Assembly: GCA_011032825.1 (NCBI GenBank)
Contig: JAADJZ010000001.1
Coordinates: 372,001 to 436,000 of the forward strand
Direction: 5' to 3'
Length of the DNA: 64,000 nucleotides
Source: Massariosphaeria phaeospora
Lineage: Eukaryota; Ascomycota; Dothideomycetes; Pleosporales
The notes below the pieces were generated by a model. That model was not told the DNA's origin. It did no database searches and saw nothing but the letters and a program-made list of their open reading frames with translations. Shown one piece after another: positions 10,491-21,278 of this stretch. The position numbers and the translations under genes are program-made. The first letter of the stretch is position 1; each line of letters opens with the position of its first letter.

Positions 10491-12122
10491 ATGAAGGTCG
10501 ACCGTTCCAAGTTACCACACTGCGAGGGGGAAGTACACGATGCAGAGCTGATGAGTGATTACGGACCTGAAAAACTCGCACCCGTTCATATTGGCGACGA
10601 ATTCCATGATGGAAAGTACAGGATCGTCGATAAGCTCGGCGTTGGTGGCTATGCGACAGTATGGCTTGCCAAAAACACAAAGTATAAGATTGATTCTTAT
10701 GAGTGATCCAATTGGCAGCTGACCTGCATCTAGAACTGACGTTGGCGTGTGCATCAAGATTTTCTCTGCGAAAGCTTCGAAATCAACACAAGAACTTCAA
10801 GTTATGCAACAACTTGCAGCTTGTGGAAAGCCTGATCATCCGGGATACAAGCATGTTGTGCGCATGTTGGATCACTTCTATCACACAAGCAAGAATGGAG
10901 AGCATCTATGCCTTGTGATGGAACGTCTCGGACCATCGATTAATCGAGTCAATTCGCTCTACCAAGGGGAACACTTCAACAACCTAGGGAGACCCAATGA
11001 TTGGCGTACACATTTCATGGACCTTTCCCAGACTCGTGACGTTTGTCGGCAACTACTATTAGCTGTGGACTATATTCATTCGTGCGAGGTTGTCAACGGA
11101 GGTAACTATACCTCAGTCACCATCTTTCTTCTAGTATGCTAACAACGAGTAGATATGCACTCGCGTAACGTTCTGTTTCGGCTTTCAGATAAGCCTGAGT
11201 ATTACTCCGACCCAGAGGTGTTACACTGTCTCGCACGCCTGATTATGAAAGGTGAACAGAAAGGATGTCATAGTATAAAAGCTGAGGATGACGATCAAGA
11301 GAAAAGGATCGCGTTGATGCCGGAGGCTTATAAGATCATCTGGACAGCTAATCAGCCACCTGAAGGCACTGTGCCAGACTACGTCGTCCGTCCACAGACC
11401 TACCACGATTCGGAACTCCGAGGCCTTGACCAAATCGTGCTTGTTGACTTCTCTAACGGTGAGTAAAAGTTCTTGGTGCTTATGCCGGACTTTAGACGCT
11501 AAACCGTACAGCTTTCTTAGTATCAGATCCTCCCAAGACAACATCCACGATCAGGCCTCATTCCTCTCCAGAGCTGATATTTGGAAGACCTATGACCAAA
11601 GCAATCGATATTTGGAGTCTAGCCTGCACAGTAAGCACGCTTGTTAGCTAAGTGTTTCCAAAAACTAATTTGAGTCAAGACTTACGAGATTGTCATCGGG
11701 CACTACTTGTGGGATACCTTTTTTGGAAACCCTAAATGTTTGATACCGATGATCCATGGTAATCTTGGAGAAAGCTCTGCTCATCCACTCCTTAGCGGTA
11801 TAAACGAAGCAATAAGCGAGAAGCGATGGACGGAGTGGCCAAAAATGGAAGGTATGTAGTCTATGTGCTAGAAATCCCCTTCTTTATGTAGCTGTCGCTG
11901 ATTACAACAGATTGGTACCCGGAAGAAGATACTCTTGAGCAAGTGGTACTGTTCTACTACTTCGATCGAGCAAGAAACCCGGAGAATCGTGAAAGGGATG
12001 AGAAAGCGATGCTAGTGTTGACAAAATATCTCCGCAGGATGTTTGTTATAGAAGCTGATGAACGGCCATTGACTAAGGCGCTATTGACTGACGAATGGAT
12101 CCAAGAGCAAATGGATAGTTAA
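10491..12122 (+). CDS. SRPK-like serine/threonine protein kinase
   Basis: Six exons (10491-10681, 10734-11101, 11153-11458, 11512-11630, 11680-11851, 11911-12122) sum to 1368 nt, 455 residues. The N terminus YGPEKLAPVHIGDEFHDGKY and the glycine loop KLGVGGYATVWLA are typical of fungal SR-protein-kinase-like families. The ATP lysine is Lys72 (VCIKIF). The catalytic loop reads GDMHSRNVLF with Asp187 and Asn192, an SRPK-like variant of HRD. The metal-binding motif is DFS (285-287) and not DFG. SSPELIFG and AIDIWSLACT represent the APE and F-helix motifs. The kinase domain is complete and the protein is probably expressed. Such kinases are often lineage-expanded accessory genes in fungi, and its place between two monooxygenase relics fits that. 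The intron 2 acceptor is a tandem GAGTAG, so Val may be inserted before Asp187. The substrate is unknown. Confidence 0.85.
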
Positions 12123-12495
12123 ATTTGTATTTAGAGATATGGATCTCGGGATTTCTCTTTGGTGTTACTAGAGTAATGACTAGGTATGATCAGTCTATTA
12201 CGCTAGCTTGTTTGATCTTCTTAGTTAAATAGTTACTCGTTTTGAACGATCTCCTATGTAGCAATCAATTTTCTTTGTTCAACAAATATTCTTTGTTCTA
12301 GAAATGATATGTGTTCAATCGATCTTCTTTCCTCAACCAATTAATGCTTCTTTGACTCTACAGCTTGGTTTCACTTAGACATTGCTCTAGGTTATTTAGT
12401 AGAAAAGTTTACATAGGCATTGTGAATGCATAAGTACGAGTACTGCATTAGGACTAGACACCTTAGTGAATGTCTATCGCGGCGATAGATATATA

Positions 12496-13044
12496 ATGAC
12501 CCAATCTCTATTAATGTATCTCGTACTCACTACCAACTCTAAAACCCCTTTCACTACTTGTTCCAGACAAGCAACCTTTGCTACTCTAGAACTAAACCTC
12601 TATCACGCAACAAGTAGTGTTGATCCCAGCTTATCAAATATGTCTAAAGCTCTTAGACTATCAAAACTGTCCGAAGCTTCGAGGCCTTCCGAAGAATCCA
12701 ACGGCCAAACTATATCCTGGGCAGGACCAAAGAAAGTTCATGATAAGATATGGGAGAAGGTCCTAGCCCGGATGAAAGTGTTCGCTACCAACCAAGATTT
12801 TGCGGAATATACTCACTTCAATATCACGGACAACTTTCATACAAGCCCCAGCGATCCCAGGAATCACATGACTGTAAAACTACAGACAAGGGAGCATCGA
12901 GCAAACGACGCAGACGGTATTGTCGCCCATGTATATGAGGTTGACGATGAGAGTTACAAAGAAGTATCCTACAAGAAGTTCCGTAAAAAGGATGCAATTC
13001 CTCTCCAGGCTTCTAGTGCCCCCACAAATGAAGCCACAAAATAA
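12496..13044 (+). CDS. Hypothetical protein, unrecognised
   Basis: A single open frame runs to a TAA at 13042-13044. ATG candidates are 12496 (182 residues) and 12640 (134 residues). The second begins MSKALRLSKLSEASRPSEES and is preceded by a more normal AT-rich leader. The later part (KKVHDKIWEKVLARMKVFA, NFHTSPSDPRNHMTVKLQT, SYKKFRKKD) has a balanced soluble composition and looks coding, unlike the AT-rich DNA around it. No domain is recognised. It sits in the accessory island after the kinase on the same strand. Confidence 0.45.
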   Translation: MTQSLLMYLVLTTNSKTPFTTCSRQATFATLELNLYHATSSVDPSLSNMSKALRLSKLSEASRPSEESNGQTISWAGPKKVHDKIWEKVLARMKVFATNQDFAEYTHFNITDNFHTSPSDPRNHMTVKLQTREHRANDADGIVAHVYEVDDESYKEVSYKKFRKKDAIPLQASSAPTNEATK

Positions 13045-13761
13045 TCCGCAAAACTTTCACTATTTTACTGCGCTATCCTGATAAGCCGCCTATCTACTTA
13101 TTGGTGCAGTCCGTAATACCGCATACACCCTAAAAAAAGTTTAGTGCGAGGTATCTCTATGTACACAAAGTCACACTGTAGGTATATTCTATACTATACT
13201 AGTTTAGTACAGAAATCCTCCCTCATCAACACGAAAAAGATGAAATATTAAGATATTAAAGGTACATTAACTATATCTAGGAGTTATCTTAACAAACTAT
13301 AGTTCTAACTTCTAAGAGTGCGGCTCTACAAAACAAAATACCTACTCAGCTTACGCTAAAAACAAATAAGGCTCTCTGCAGCAAATTCGAGCTTTGCGAA
13401 AACTTTCTCAATCCCTATCCCAAAAGAGTAGTGAAATCAAGGCGGAATTTGCGGGTTTTCGACAGCGATTGTGTCCGTACTCAGTGCAGTTAAGACTCTA
13501 TGCAGCTTTAGGTTATGTAAGCTTGCTTTACGTAATGCCCGTGCGCAGCTGCAGAGTCAGAATCTTCCGTCCTATCCGCACGTAGATAGAAAGTATGCAA
13601 CACTAAGAATACTATTGTATCAACCTTCTTTCTCTGTACGCTGTGTACACTGTACAAACCTCTACTCCTTGCCTATGACGTGTTGATCCTATCATCAGCT
13701 AGCTGTAGAGTCTATTCAACAGATTGGTTCAATGGTTGATTAGCACGCGTGAACCCACTTC
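13045..13761. other. AT-rich intergenic DNA with one copy of a 50-bp direct repeat
   Basis: AT-rich sequence with many TA-rich words and no coding signal. The 50-bp repeat copy is at 13361-13410. Confidence 0.5.
13361..13410 (+). repeat. 50-bp direct repeat, copy 1
   Basis: It differs from 14059-14108 at only two positions by eye; both contain AAATTCGAGCTTTGCGAAAA. The copies are 698 bp apart and flank the monooxygenase relic. Confidence 0.8.
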
Positions 13762-14067
13762 ACCTTGACGGATCAAAAGATCGTCGCCGTAGACAGAAAA
13801 TACTTGACACTCAACGCGCCCTACGTTACTAGAGATTTTACAGGCTTTAACAAGCGGAAAATCCTAGCAGACGTTATCATCCTCGCCAACGGCTTCGAAG
13901 GTACACGCTAGCTGTACTCTATTGCCGTATATGGAAGAGACCGCACGTTAATCCACAATGTGTGGGAAGAGCGCGGAGGGCCCCAAGCATACATGGGTAT
14001 TGCAGTTGACGGCTTCAAAGTCAAGCTCAATATCACGGATCAAGAGGGCCGTCTGAGTAACAAATGA
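13762..14067 (+). pseudogene. Relic of Baeyer-Villiger-type monooxygenase, C-terminal part
   Basis: One plus-strand frame reads LTDQKIVAVDRKYLTLNAP, then ILADVIILANGFEGTR, a TAG at 13909-13911, then LYSIAVYGRDRTLIHNVWEE and RGGPQAYMGIAVDGF. The DVIILANGFE segment and the GGPQAYMGIAV segment are conserved late-domain motifs of this flavin monooxygenase family. The single in-frame stop, the missing N terminus and the missing NF..GPN end mark it as a decayed fragment. It is probably the second half of the gene whose middle part lies inverted at 9607-9842. Confidence 0.7.
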
Positions 14068-14108
14068 GGCTCTCCGCAGCAAATTCGAGCTTTGCGAAAA
14101 CTTTCTCA
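14059..14108 (+). repeat. 50-bp direct repeat, copy 2
   Basis: Partner of 13361-13410. It starts inside the last codons of the monooxygenase relic frame. Confidence 0.8.
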
Positions 14109-15106
14109 TCTGAGTCTCAAGGTTTCGTGAGCGCCAAGGAAGATTCCAATAGTGCATCAAATTGATACAGGACCACATACAAGTATCCAGAGTAGCTTCT
14201 AGTGAGCGACATTTCCAGCAAACTGACAATTAAAAGACGTCATAGTTAGCTGGCTGGTCGGGTGGTGGATCATAGACCGAAGCAATCGACGTCGCGAAGA
14301 AGTTGTAAATAGGTAGATGGGAGTTGAAGAACAAGGATTTTGGGACTTGATACAGAAAAGGCGTAGGCAAGCATTTGAGTTTGTATTTACCTGCATTAGC
14401 TGCAAGTAATAAGACTACTTGAGAGGCTATTTAGAATAAACAATTAATTTTGGATAAAATGATATTTAAAAGCTCGAAGGTTATTGAAGTGTGAATTGGC
14501 TTTCTTGTTTAGGGAAGGCGCGAGTGGCGCGTTATGTGGGGTACCGCTTGCTTACTAATCTGCCCTGCACGCGCTAATAAGACTGTCAAGATTGCAAATT
14601 AATTCCCTTGTCGCTCCACGCCCCGTCCGTCGATTGAACTCTCGCCGGCCCGCCAACCGAGAGCCCTCTGACGTGTTCATCCGCGGTCTGCGCATCGAGA
14701 AAGACTTCCAAGGGTGGCACCTCGCGGCCGGTCAGTCAGCGCACTTGTCAGCAACAGCACCTGCAGTGCTGCCTTCACGAGCTACAACCCAGTGCGGTGT
14801 TGTTCGACGCCCTCACCAACCCCCCGCGGCACTGCCAGCTCTCTGTCACCACCCCTCCGCGGCCGAATCTCGAAGCCGCCATACCTCGTGGACACCAGAC
14901 TCCTGCACTAGGTGCGGACACTGTCTCTAGCCGTCAGGTCAAAGAGCGCTGAGAGGTAAGCGAACACCATTTGTTGCGACTGCCATCGCAACAGTCCGCC
15001 CCCTTTACCTTTGTAGCTTATTCGCATAGGGACCTCCCAGCTTCGATAAAAGGTATTGCGCCTAAACCTCCCTCATAGCCTTACTCAAAAGAAGCGTCGA
15101 GATAAC
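14109..15106. other. Intergenic, leader of the RBM42-like gene
   Basis: AT-rich up to about 14480, then normal composition. No gene is supportable; a 14592-14930 open frame lacks an ATG and resembles no family I recognise. Confidence 0.4.
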
Positions 15107-15347
15107 ATGGCCGCAAATCTTCAGCCACACCCATCTCTTCCGGCACGCCCTCCGCCTGCAACATACTCTGCGGGCTCAGCCAGGAACCACAATGTAGGCG
15201 GGCGAGGTAGCGGAGGCAACCCGGCGTTTGGAGGTCATGTCGCTGGCCCAGTGGTAGCCCATGCTCCACCGCAGATGTCAGCCTCGGCCAACGTATACTC
15301 CCAGCCCCATGCGAGTGCCTCATACCAACCGACTACCATTGCCTATT

Positions 15348-15381
<34 letters not shown>

Positions 15382-16147
15382 CTCCTATGGCACTTACGGC
15401 ACCAGCTCAGTCGCCCCTACGATTTCCTATGGTACTCCTGCGCTCACAAGCCGCGGTCCTGGAGGCAACTTGGATCCGGAAGAGGAAGCTAGAATCGCAG
15501 AGTGGACTAGCGCGTACACCAAGGATGATCCAAACCCCAAGAAGGGGGGGCATTATGGAACTACGAACGCATCCGCCCGCACTGAGACAACCACAACGGA
15601 TGATGCTGAAACTACCACTCCAACGAATGGCCAACAGCAGACAGTGATCCGTGCTGCTGGTGGAAGGTCATGGGAAGACCCGAGCTTACTGGAATGGGAC
15701 CCTATGCACCCCCGAATATTCGTCGGGAACCTTGCTGGAGAGGTGACTGACGATTCGCTGCTCAAGGCGTTCGCCAAATTCCCTTCTGTAGTCAAGGCAC
15801 GCGTGGTTCGAGACAAGAGAACTACCAAGAGTAAAAGCTATGGCTTCGTCAGCTTCTCGAGCACCGACGACTTCTTCCGTGCCGCCAAGGAGATGAATGG
15901 CAAATATATTGGCAGTCACCCTGTCCTCATCAAACGCGCCAACTCGGAAGTCAAAGCCACTACGAAGCGAGATGACAAGCACGGCAAGAATCACCGGAAC
16001 AACAAAAATAAGAACAAGAACAAGAACAAGTGCGACACTATTCCCGAGGATAGTGCTCCCCCTGTCATACATCCCGGCGCCGTCCCCTTCCGTGCCAGCG
16101 GTGTACACAAGAAGGGCAAATCCAGTGGTCCTCGAGTTCTCGGATGA
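15107..16147 (+). CDS. RBM42-like RNA-binding protein (single RRM)
   Basis: Intronless 346-residue frame. The start ATG at 15107 (MAANLQPHPSLP) follows a pyrimidine-rich leader. The N-terminal ~180 residues are Pro/Ser/Tyr-rich and disordered, including an 11-residue Asn run. LDPEEEARIAEWTSAY is a conserved pre-RRM helix. The RRM covers about residues 202-280 with RNP2 IFVGNL (204-209) and RNP1 KSYGFVSF (243-250), and the signature FPSVVKARVVRDKRTTKSK and EMNGKYIGSHPV shared with animal RBM42. A basic Asn/Lys-rich stretch (KNKNKNKNK) and a short IHPGAVPFRASG tail follow. RBM42 proteins are nuclear, linked to hnRNP K and pre-mRNA processing in animals; the fungal role is unproven. Confidence 0.9.
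15350..15382 (+). repeat. (AAC)11 trinucleotide microsatellite in coding sequence
   Basis: Eleven uninterrupted AAC codons encode polyasparagine in the disordered N terminus of the RBM42-like protein. It is likely length-polymorphic. Confidence 0.95.
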
Positions 16148-16806
16148 AGTGCCATATTTACGTGTCCCTTTCGAACATCCGGTCAGCGACAATGGGCAAC
16201 TGCTCTGCTCATCAGATCAGCCTTGATGGTTCCCGTCATACTCCGTTTGAATAATCAAGCATCAGGTTAGTTCTCACTTCCCCACAATTAGAACTTTGCG
16301 TCCTCGGATAGAATGGTGTTAAGACGGTATTTCAGTGTGCTCGTAATTACCTGGGCACCTCCATGGCCGCTGATCAACAGCGCCTCGCTCTTCTGATTCC
16401 CTGAAGGCGTTGTTTTAGCTCCTACGCTACCCATAGACTCCTGCCTTTGGCCATGCACATGGACCATAAGCTGAGCGAGTAGGCGATGGAACGGACCCAA
16501 GCTTTGGTACACACAATTTGTGGCGAGGACGCGATTAAATAGAAAGCCTATCCAGGTCATCTTAAATGCATACGTACCTCTTCCAAACCACAAATCCGTA
16601 ATCTAGGTAGGGCCAAGCTTGAATTTCGGGCTGATGAGAGTCACGTGCTATTTGCCAAGACATTACTAGCGCCACTCGCTACTCGCGACGTTCAAACGCG
16701 ATCGCGATGTGCCATCATTCAACAACCACATCCACTGCGCCCAGTCACACATCAGTCAGGAATCGCTCTTCTCGTGACGCTGACTGTCGCATAGCTCTCC
16801 GTCATC
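16148..16806. other. Intergenic
   Basis: 3' flank of the RBM42-like gene and leader of ssr4. I see nothing else in it. Confidence 0.4.
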
Positions 16807-18969
16807 ATGTACGGCATGAATCAGAACTACAATGCCCAAGATCCGAGTTCACAGGTGCCGGATCACCTGGTGAGTGCACCGTAACTGTTCGCATCGCATC
16901 AACCACTAAATCCGCCTGGCAGCTTCCACACGTTCATCTGATATCCTCTTACCGATTTCCGACACTGCCCTCACTCCAACCTGCGCACGCACTAGATTAC
17001 CTTACCAAAAGCCCACAGATCGTAAAGAACACGGCAGCCGTCGCTTGGACTTACTTTCCTTCCCCGCCTCCTGATGGCACCGTCATACTCACCTGGCAAC
17101 CGCCACGCCTGCAAACCTCTTTCGCGTCTGATGGGCTAGTCTGGGCTGACCCAGAGGTCATGTACGAGATGCAAATACGAGGTTTTGTACGTACTGCAAC
17201 AAGAACGAGTGCTACAACCTTCTAATCCTATCCAGAATCTTCAAGTTCTCATCCATAAGAGCGGTTACCACTATCCGCATGAACAGTTTGCCACCCACGC
17301 GCGATTCCGCTACAGAATTACAACGGGACCCGGCCAATACGATCCTAATCTCTGGATCGTGCATTACACAACGGCGGAGCCAGGACACAGAATACCCTCG
17401 GGCCAGGTACCAATCCCTCGAGAAATCCACGCACAGTTGCAGGCTCGTGCCCAGCTTCAGACTGCAGGCCCGCTTATGCGCAAGGAGTTTATGCTTCAAG
17501 ACCAAGCGAATTGGCCCAAAGTAGAGTTTGGTCAGGGAGCTGCACGCGGTCCGCCGTACTACAACCCGATGCAGCCTGGTCGACCGTCTTATCCAGCTCA
17601 ACCTCCACCAGCAAAACGGCAGCGCCTTCCAACCCAGCAACAAGTCCGTCAAACTGCACCTTCTACTATGGTGGCCGACGCATCGTTTGAAGAGGAAGAG
17701 AATGCTACACAAGATATATTCGATTCATTGACGCCCCGGGATATCAGCCTTTCGCGGTATAAACAGCATCATGAGTGGATGGAAGAGGTATTCTCGTCCC
17801 CGTATGCTGTAGGGAAAATTCTCCCGATCGACCTTGGGCTAGGCTTGATGGGCGAGCTAGCTCATCTGACAGCTGGCATCCTCGACGCTCCTGCAGGGGA
17901 GAATCCTCGCGCCAAGGAGTTTGATTCTAGGGCAAAGGATTATGATGTAAAAAGCTATCATAGACTGTCCCCAGAACAGCTCAAAGAATTCGAGGACCGG
18001 GTATCAATGTACACAGCGCAAGAGGAAGCTGAGATAGAGAAGATGAAGGCAGCCCATGCGAAGAAAATGACCAACATGAAGAGGACACGCACCTATATCA
18101 AGTCTGAGCGTCGACTGCGTGATCTGGCACGTACTGGGCATAACACCGATAGTGCTTCGGAGCAGGATGTTGCGGATCCCCTGGATGTGGTAATACAGGA
18201 GCTCGAGAGCTCACTTGGAGTAGCTTTCGACCCGACACACCCAGTCGTCTGCATAGAAAAGGGTGGGTTCATTGAAGAGCAGCAGCCGCCTGCCCAGAAG
18301 CCTCAACAAGTGAATAACAACGGAGCGCCGTCTCATCTAGCACCCAACAACGGATCAGGGGGTCTCGGCGACGACGCGGCCATAGACACCGATAATACTG
18401 CTGCGAGTCTGTTAGATCAGTTCGGTTCGGGCTCTTTATCTGGGACGCCTGGGCCCAACTTGTCTGTCCCGCGAATGTCGCAGCCTCCCAGCCAGTCCCA
18501 ATCTGCAGTAGCAACTCCCAACGCTCTTCTGACACAGAGCACACAAGGTACAACTATAACCAATCAAGCCACCATTGATGCAACCGGTGTGGGGAATGAG
18601 CTTCTCGATCTTGACGTGGAGATGTCAGGGATGGCCACTGCAGATGAGAAAGGCGGAGAAGGAGACTGGGTTCTGGTGGAAGATCAAGCTGCACCAAGCG
18701 AACAACAATCTGCTATTACTACTGAGCAGCCTAGCGCTGGAGCTGTGGCAGAATCTGGCGGAGAAACCGAAGAAGCTACAACAACAATGTTTGACACGGC
18801 AGACTTCGGCAGTTTCGATAATTTGGACACTGCGGGTGACGCACTTGCGGACTACACAAACGTCGATGATAACATGGGGCTTGATCTTGTAGATGATTCG
18901 GCCTTCGGGGACGCTTTCCATGCCACTGAGCTACACCAGGGCGACGCGGGTGACGGACATAATGCTTAG
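16807..18969 (+). CDS. ssr4: SWI/SNF and RSC complex subunit Ssr4-like (DUF1750)
   Basis: Three exons (16807-16869, 16923-17186, 17236-18969) sum to 2061 nt, 686 residues. The start MYGMNQNYNAQD is the first ATG. The N-terminal conserved domain begins LPHVHLISSYRFPTLP and includes ALDYLTKSPQIVKN, WTYFPSPPPDGTVILTWQP, FASDGLVWADPE and VLIHKSGYHYPHEQ. A second conserved block has ATQDIFDSLTPRDISLSRYK, HHEWMEEVFSSPY and a coiled-coil around YTAQEEAEIEKMKAAHAKKM. The last ~250 residues are low-complexity and increasingly acidic (DTADFGSFDNLDT, NMGLDLVDDSAFGDAF). In fission yeast Ssr4 is a fungal-specific shared subunit of the two nuclear ATP-dependent remodellers. Length and domain order fit filamentous-fungal orthologues. 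Confidence 0.92.
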
Positions 18970-19435
18970 TCGGCATCGTTCCCTTAATCGCCTCGCAGAT
19001 ACAGATTCCTACTCACCAAGAGAGGGTGCCAGCATAAGACGTTTATGACAGCTTCACTTTGTCTTATAGCACCACAGGGTCCTAGCAAGGTTTCCTGGGT
19101 TCTGGGCGCGGGCGTACTAGTTGTTGGGAATATATTGGACTGATATCTCTCGAGTTCAGCCTTGCAATCGGACCTGAGGCAATTCTCTTCTTCGCCTCCA
19201 GTGTCTTCGTCCACTGTATACATGATTGTTCTTCCAGCTCGCCACTTTTCTAATACCATCGATTGTTTCCTTGCGTAACGTTTCAATCTCCCTGGGGTGC
19301 ACAAGGTACGGCCCATTATTCTGGATCACGGATCTTTGACTCCCTTTGAAGTCCTAGTGGAAGGGATACCTCCTTGCACTAGAACACCGCCTATATCGCG
19401 AGACGTTAGTAGTTACCCATACCATGATTACGGTA
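18970..19435. other. Intergenic between ssr4 and the Fot1-type element
   Basis: No gene is seen. It ends at the TA target site 19434-19435. Confidence 0.4.
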
Positions 19436-19468
19436 ACGTAGATCCCTGGCGAGTCGCTCACCTGCGCC
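19436..19468 (+). repeat. Left terminal inverted repeat of the Fot1-type element
   Basis: It reads ACGTAGATCCCTGGCGAGTC followed by GCTCACCTGCGCC. It is the inverse of the right end apart from one base and a 17-bp insertion there. Confidence 0.9.
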
Positions 19469-19509
19469 AAGCCCCCCACCAACACCTGCTCCCTTCTCTC
19501 TACTACGCG

Positions 19510-21171
19510 ATGGCTCAACCACACAACGCGCCACGCGCTTCAAACGAGAGCCAAATACAGCTTGCGATCCAGGCTATCCAACGCGATGCGACACTCTCTC
19601 AGCGACGCGCTGCATCGATCTACAACGTTCCCCAGAAAACACTAAGCGATCGGCTTGCTGGAAAACTCCCACGACGCGATTGCACACTCAACTCAATAAG
19701 GCTCCGTCCAACAGAGGACACAGTGATTAAGGAGTATGCTGTCGACCTTGACGCGCGAGGCTTTCCACTCAGGCCTGCTAGGTTAGAGGATAAGGCTAAC
19801 CTACTGCTCGCAGCGCGGGGCCAGCCACTAGTTAGAAAGAACTGGGTTACGTCGTTCGTCAGGCGTCACCCTGAGCTCCGGATCAAGTTCAATCGAAAGT
19901 ACGACTATAAGAGAGCCCTCTGTGAGGATCCTAAGCTTGTAGCTGACTAGTTCAGGCTTGTGGCGAACATGAAAGCCAAGTACGGCGTGGTAGACGAGGA
20001 CACCTACAACTTTGATGAGACAGGCTTTATGATGGGCCAGATCTCAACAGGTGCAGTGATCACCAGCTCAGAGCGTCGAGGACGGCCGAAGACAGTGCAG
20101 CAGGGTAACAGAGAGTGGACGACGGTGGTGCAGGGCGTCAACGCGATGGGGTGGGCTATCCCACTCTTCATTATCTTCCAGGGCAAGAACTACCTCTCTG
20201 CCTGGTACGAGGAGGATGGCCTACCTCGCGACTGGGTTATCGCAGTCTCTGAGAACGGCTGGACAAACAACAAGCTGGGTCTAGAGTGGTTGAAGCACTT
20301 TGACGCCCATACAAAAAGACGTACTGTTAGGACAGTACGTTTACTCTTCATCGACGGCCATGAGAGCTATGACTCGCTCGCTTTCTAGCAGTACTGCAAG
20401 GATAACAGCATCATTACTCTCTGCATGCTTCCTCACTTGTCGCACCTTCTGCAGCCTCTTGATGTTGGCTGTTTTGCACCTTTAAAGAAGGCGTACGGCC
20501 GCCAAGCCGAGGATCTGATGCGCAATCGCATCAACCACATCACTAAACTTGAGTTCCTGCTATGCTTTATTGGCGCTTACAACGCCTCTATTACAGAGAG
20601 CAATATCCAAGGAGGCTTTTGAGGTGCTGGATTAGTTCCATTCGACCTAGAGGCGGTGATCTCGAAGCTTGACGTGCGGCTTCGCACCCCACCGTTACCC
20701 ACCGTAGAGGACGGTCCCTGGCAGTCTCAAACCCCGAGCAATACCCTGAAATTTGGGTCGCAATCAACGCTAATTCGAGAGAGGATTCAAAGGCATGTAG
20801 ATAGCTTTCTTACTTTAATAGTTGATGCCCTTGCAAAGCTCTCTAAAGGCGCGGAGTATGCAGCAGCTTCTGTGCTGCTACTGCGCAACCAAGTCGCTGA
20901 ACTTTAAGCTGCTAACGAGGCTTCCTCGCGACGGAGATTGCACAAGAGAAAGCGTGTGCAGCAGGAGGGTACTTTTATAGTTGAAGAGGGCGTGCGCTTA
21001 ACAGCCCTTAGGGCGTTTAGAGCGCGCAGTGATGGAAAGAAGGCGAAGAAGAGGGCTCGTAGTGATGCTAGTGATTAGGGCGGCCAGCTTTCAAGACGCT
21101 GTGGACGCTGCGGCGAGCTAGGGCACGATAGGCGCACGTGTAGGTTAGATGCAGCAGTCAATTCTAAGTAA
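19510..21171 (+). pseudogene. Fot1-like DDE transposase with five in-frame stops
   Basis: One continuous frame of 553 codons without frameshifts, interrupted at 19948 (TAG), 20386 (TAG), 20620 (TGA), 20905 (TAA) and 21076 (TAG). The N-terminal helix-turn-helix reads QLAIQAIQRDATLSQRRAAS and YNVPQKTLSDRL. A CENP-B-like domain follows (NWVTSFVRRHPEL). The DDE triad motifs are YNFDETGFMMG, LLFIDGHESYDSLAF (His usual at the Tyr) and LLQPLDVGCFAPLKKAYG. The C terminus has a zinc knuckle CGRCGELGHDRRTC. Four stops can be explained by CAG/CAA-to-TAG/TAA or TGG-to-TAG transitions, and one by CGA-to-TGA. The copy cannot make its own full transposase, but the intact TIRs could still be mobilised in trans. 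Confidence 0.93.
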
Positions 21172-21228
21172 TTTGAGTTATCTTAACCTGTACTAGGTGC
21201 CAGGGAGTAGGTAGTAGAGAGAAGGCTT

Positions 21229-21278
21229 GGCGCAGGTGAGCGACTCGCCTGGGTGAGCGACTCGCTAGGGATCTACGT
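21229..21278 (-). repeat. Right terminal inverted repeat with internal 17-bp duplication
   Basis: Read on the minus strand it begins ACGTAGATCCCTAGCGAGTC. The GCGAGTCGCTCACC motif then occurs twice before TGCGCC, whereas the left end has it once. Confidence 0.85.

Larger units (their letters stand above)
19436..21278 (+). mobile_element. Fot1/pogo-type DNA transposon, complete with TIRs, 1843 bp
   Basis: The element is bounded by TA dinucleotides (19434-19435 and 21279-21280), the usual Tc1/mariner target duplication. Terminal inverted repeats begin ACGTAGATCCCT on both ends. The left TIR is 19436-19468. The right TIR carries an extra 17-bp copy of the GCGAGTCGCTCACC motif, so the ends are asymmetric. 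It encloses one transposase frame with five stops. Length and structure match fungal Fot1-like elements. Confidence 0.92.

Noticed and set aside
13727..13760. tRNA-like B-box word (TGGTTCAATGGTTGAT)
   Set aside because: No cloverleaf arms or A box at proper spacing can be formed around it.
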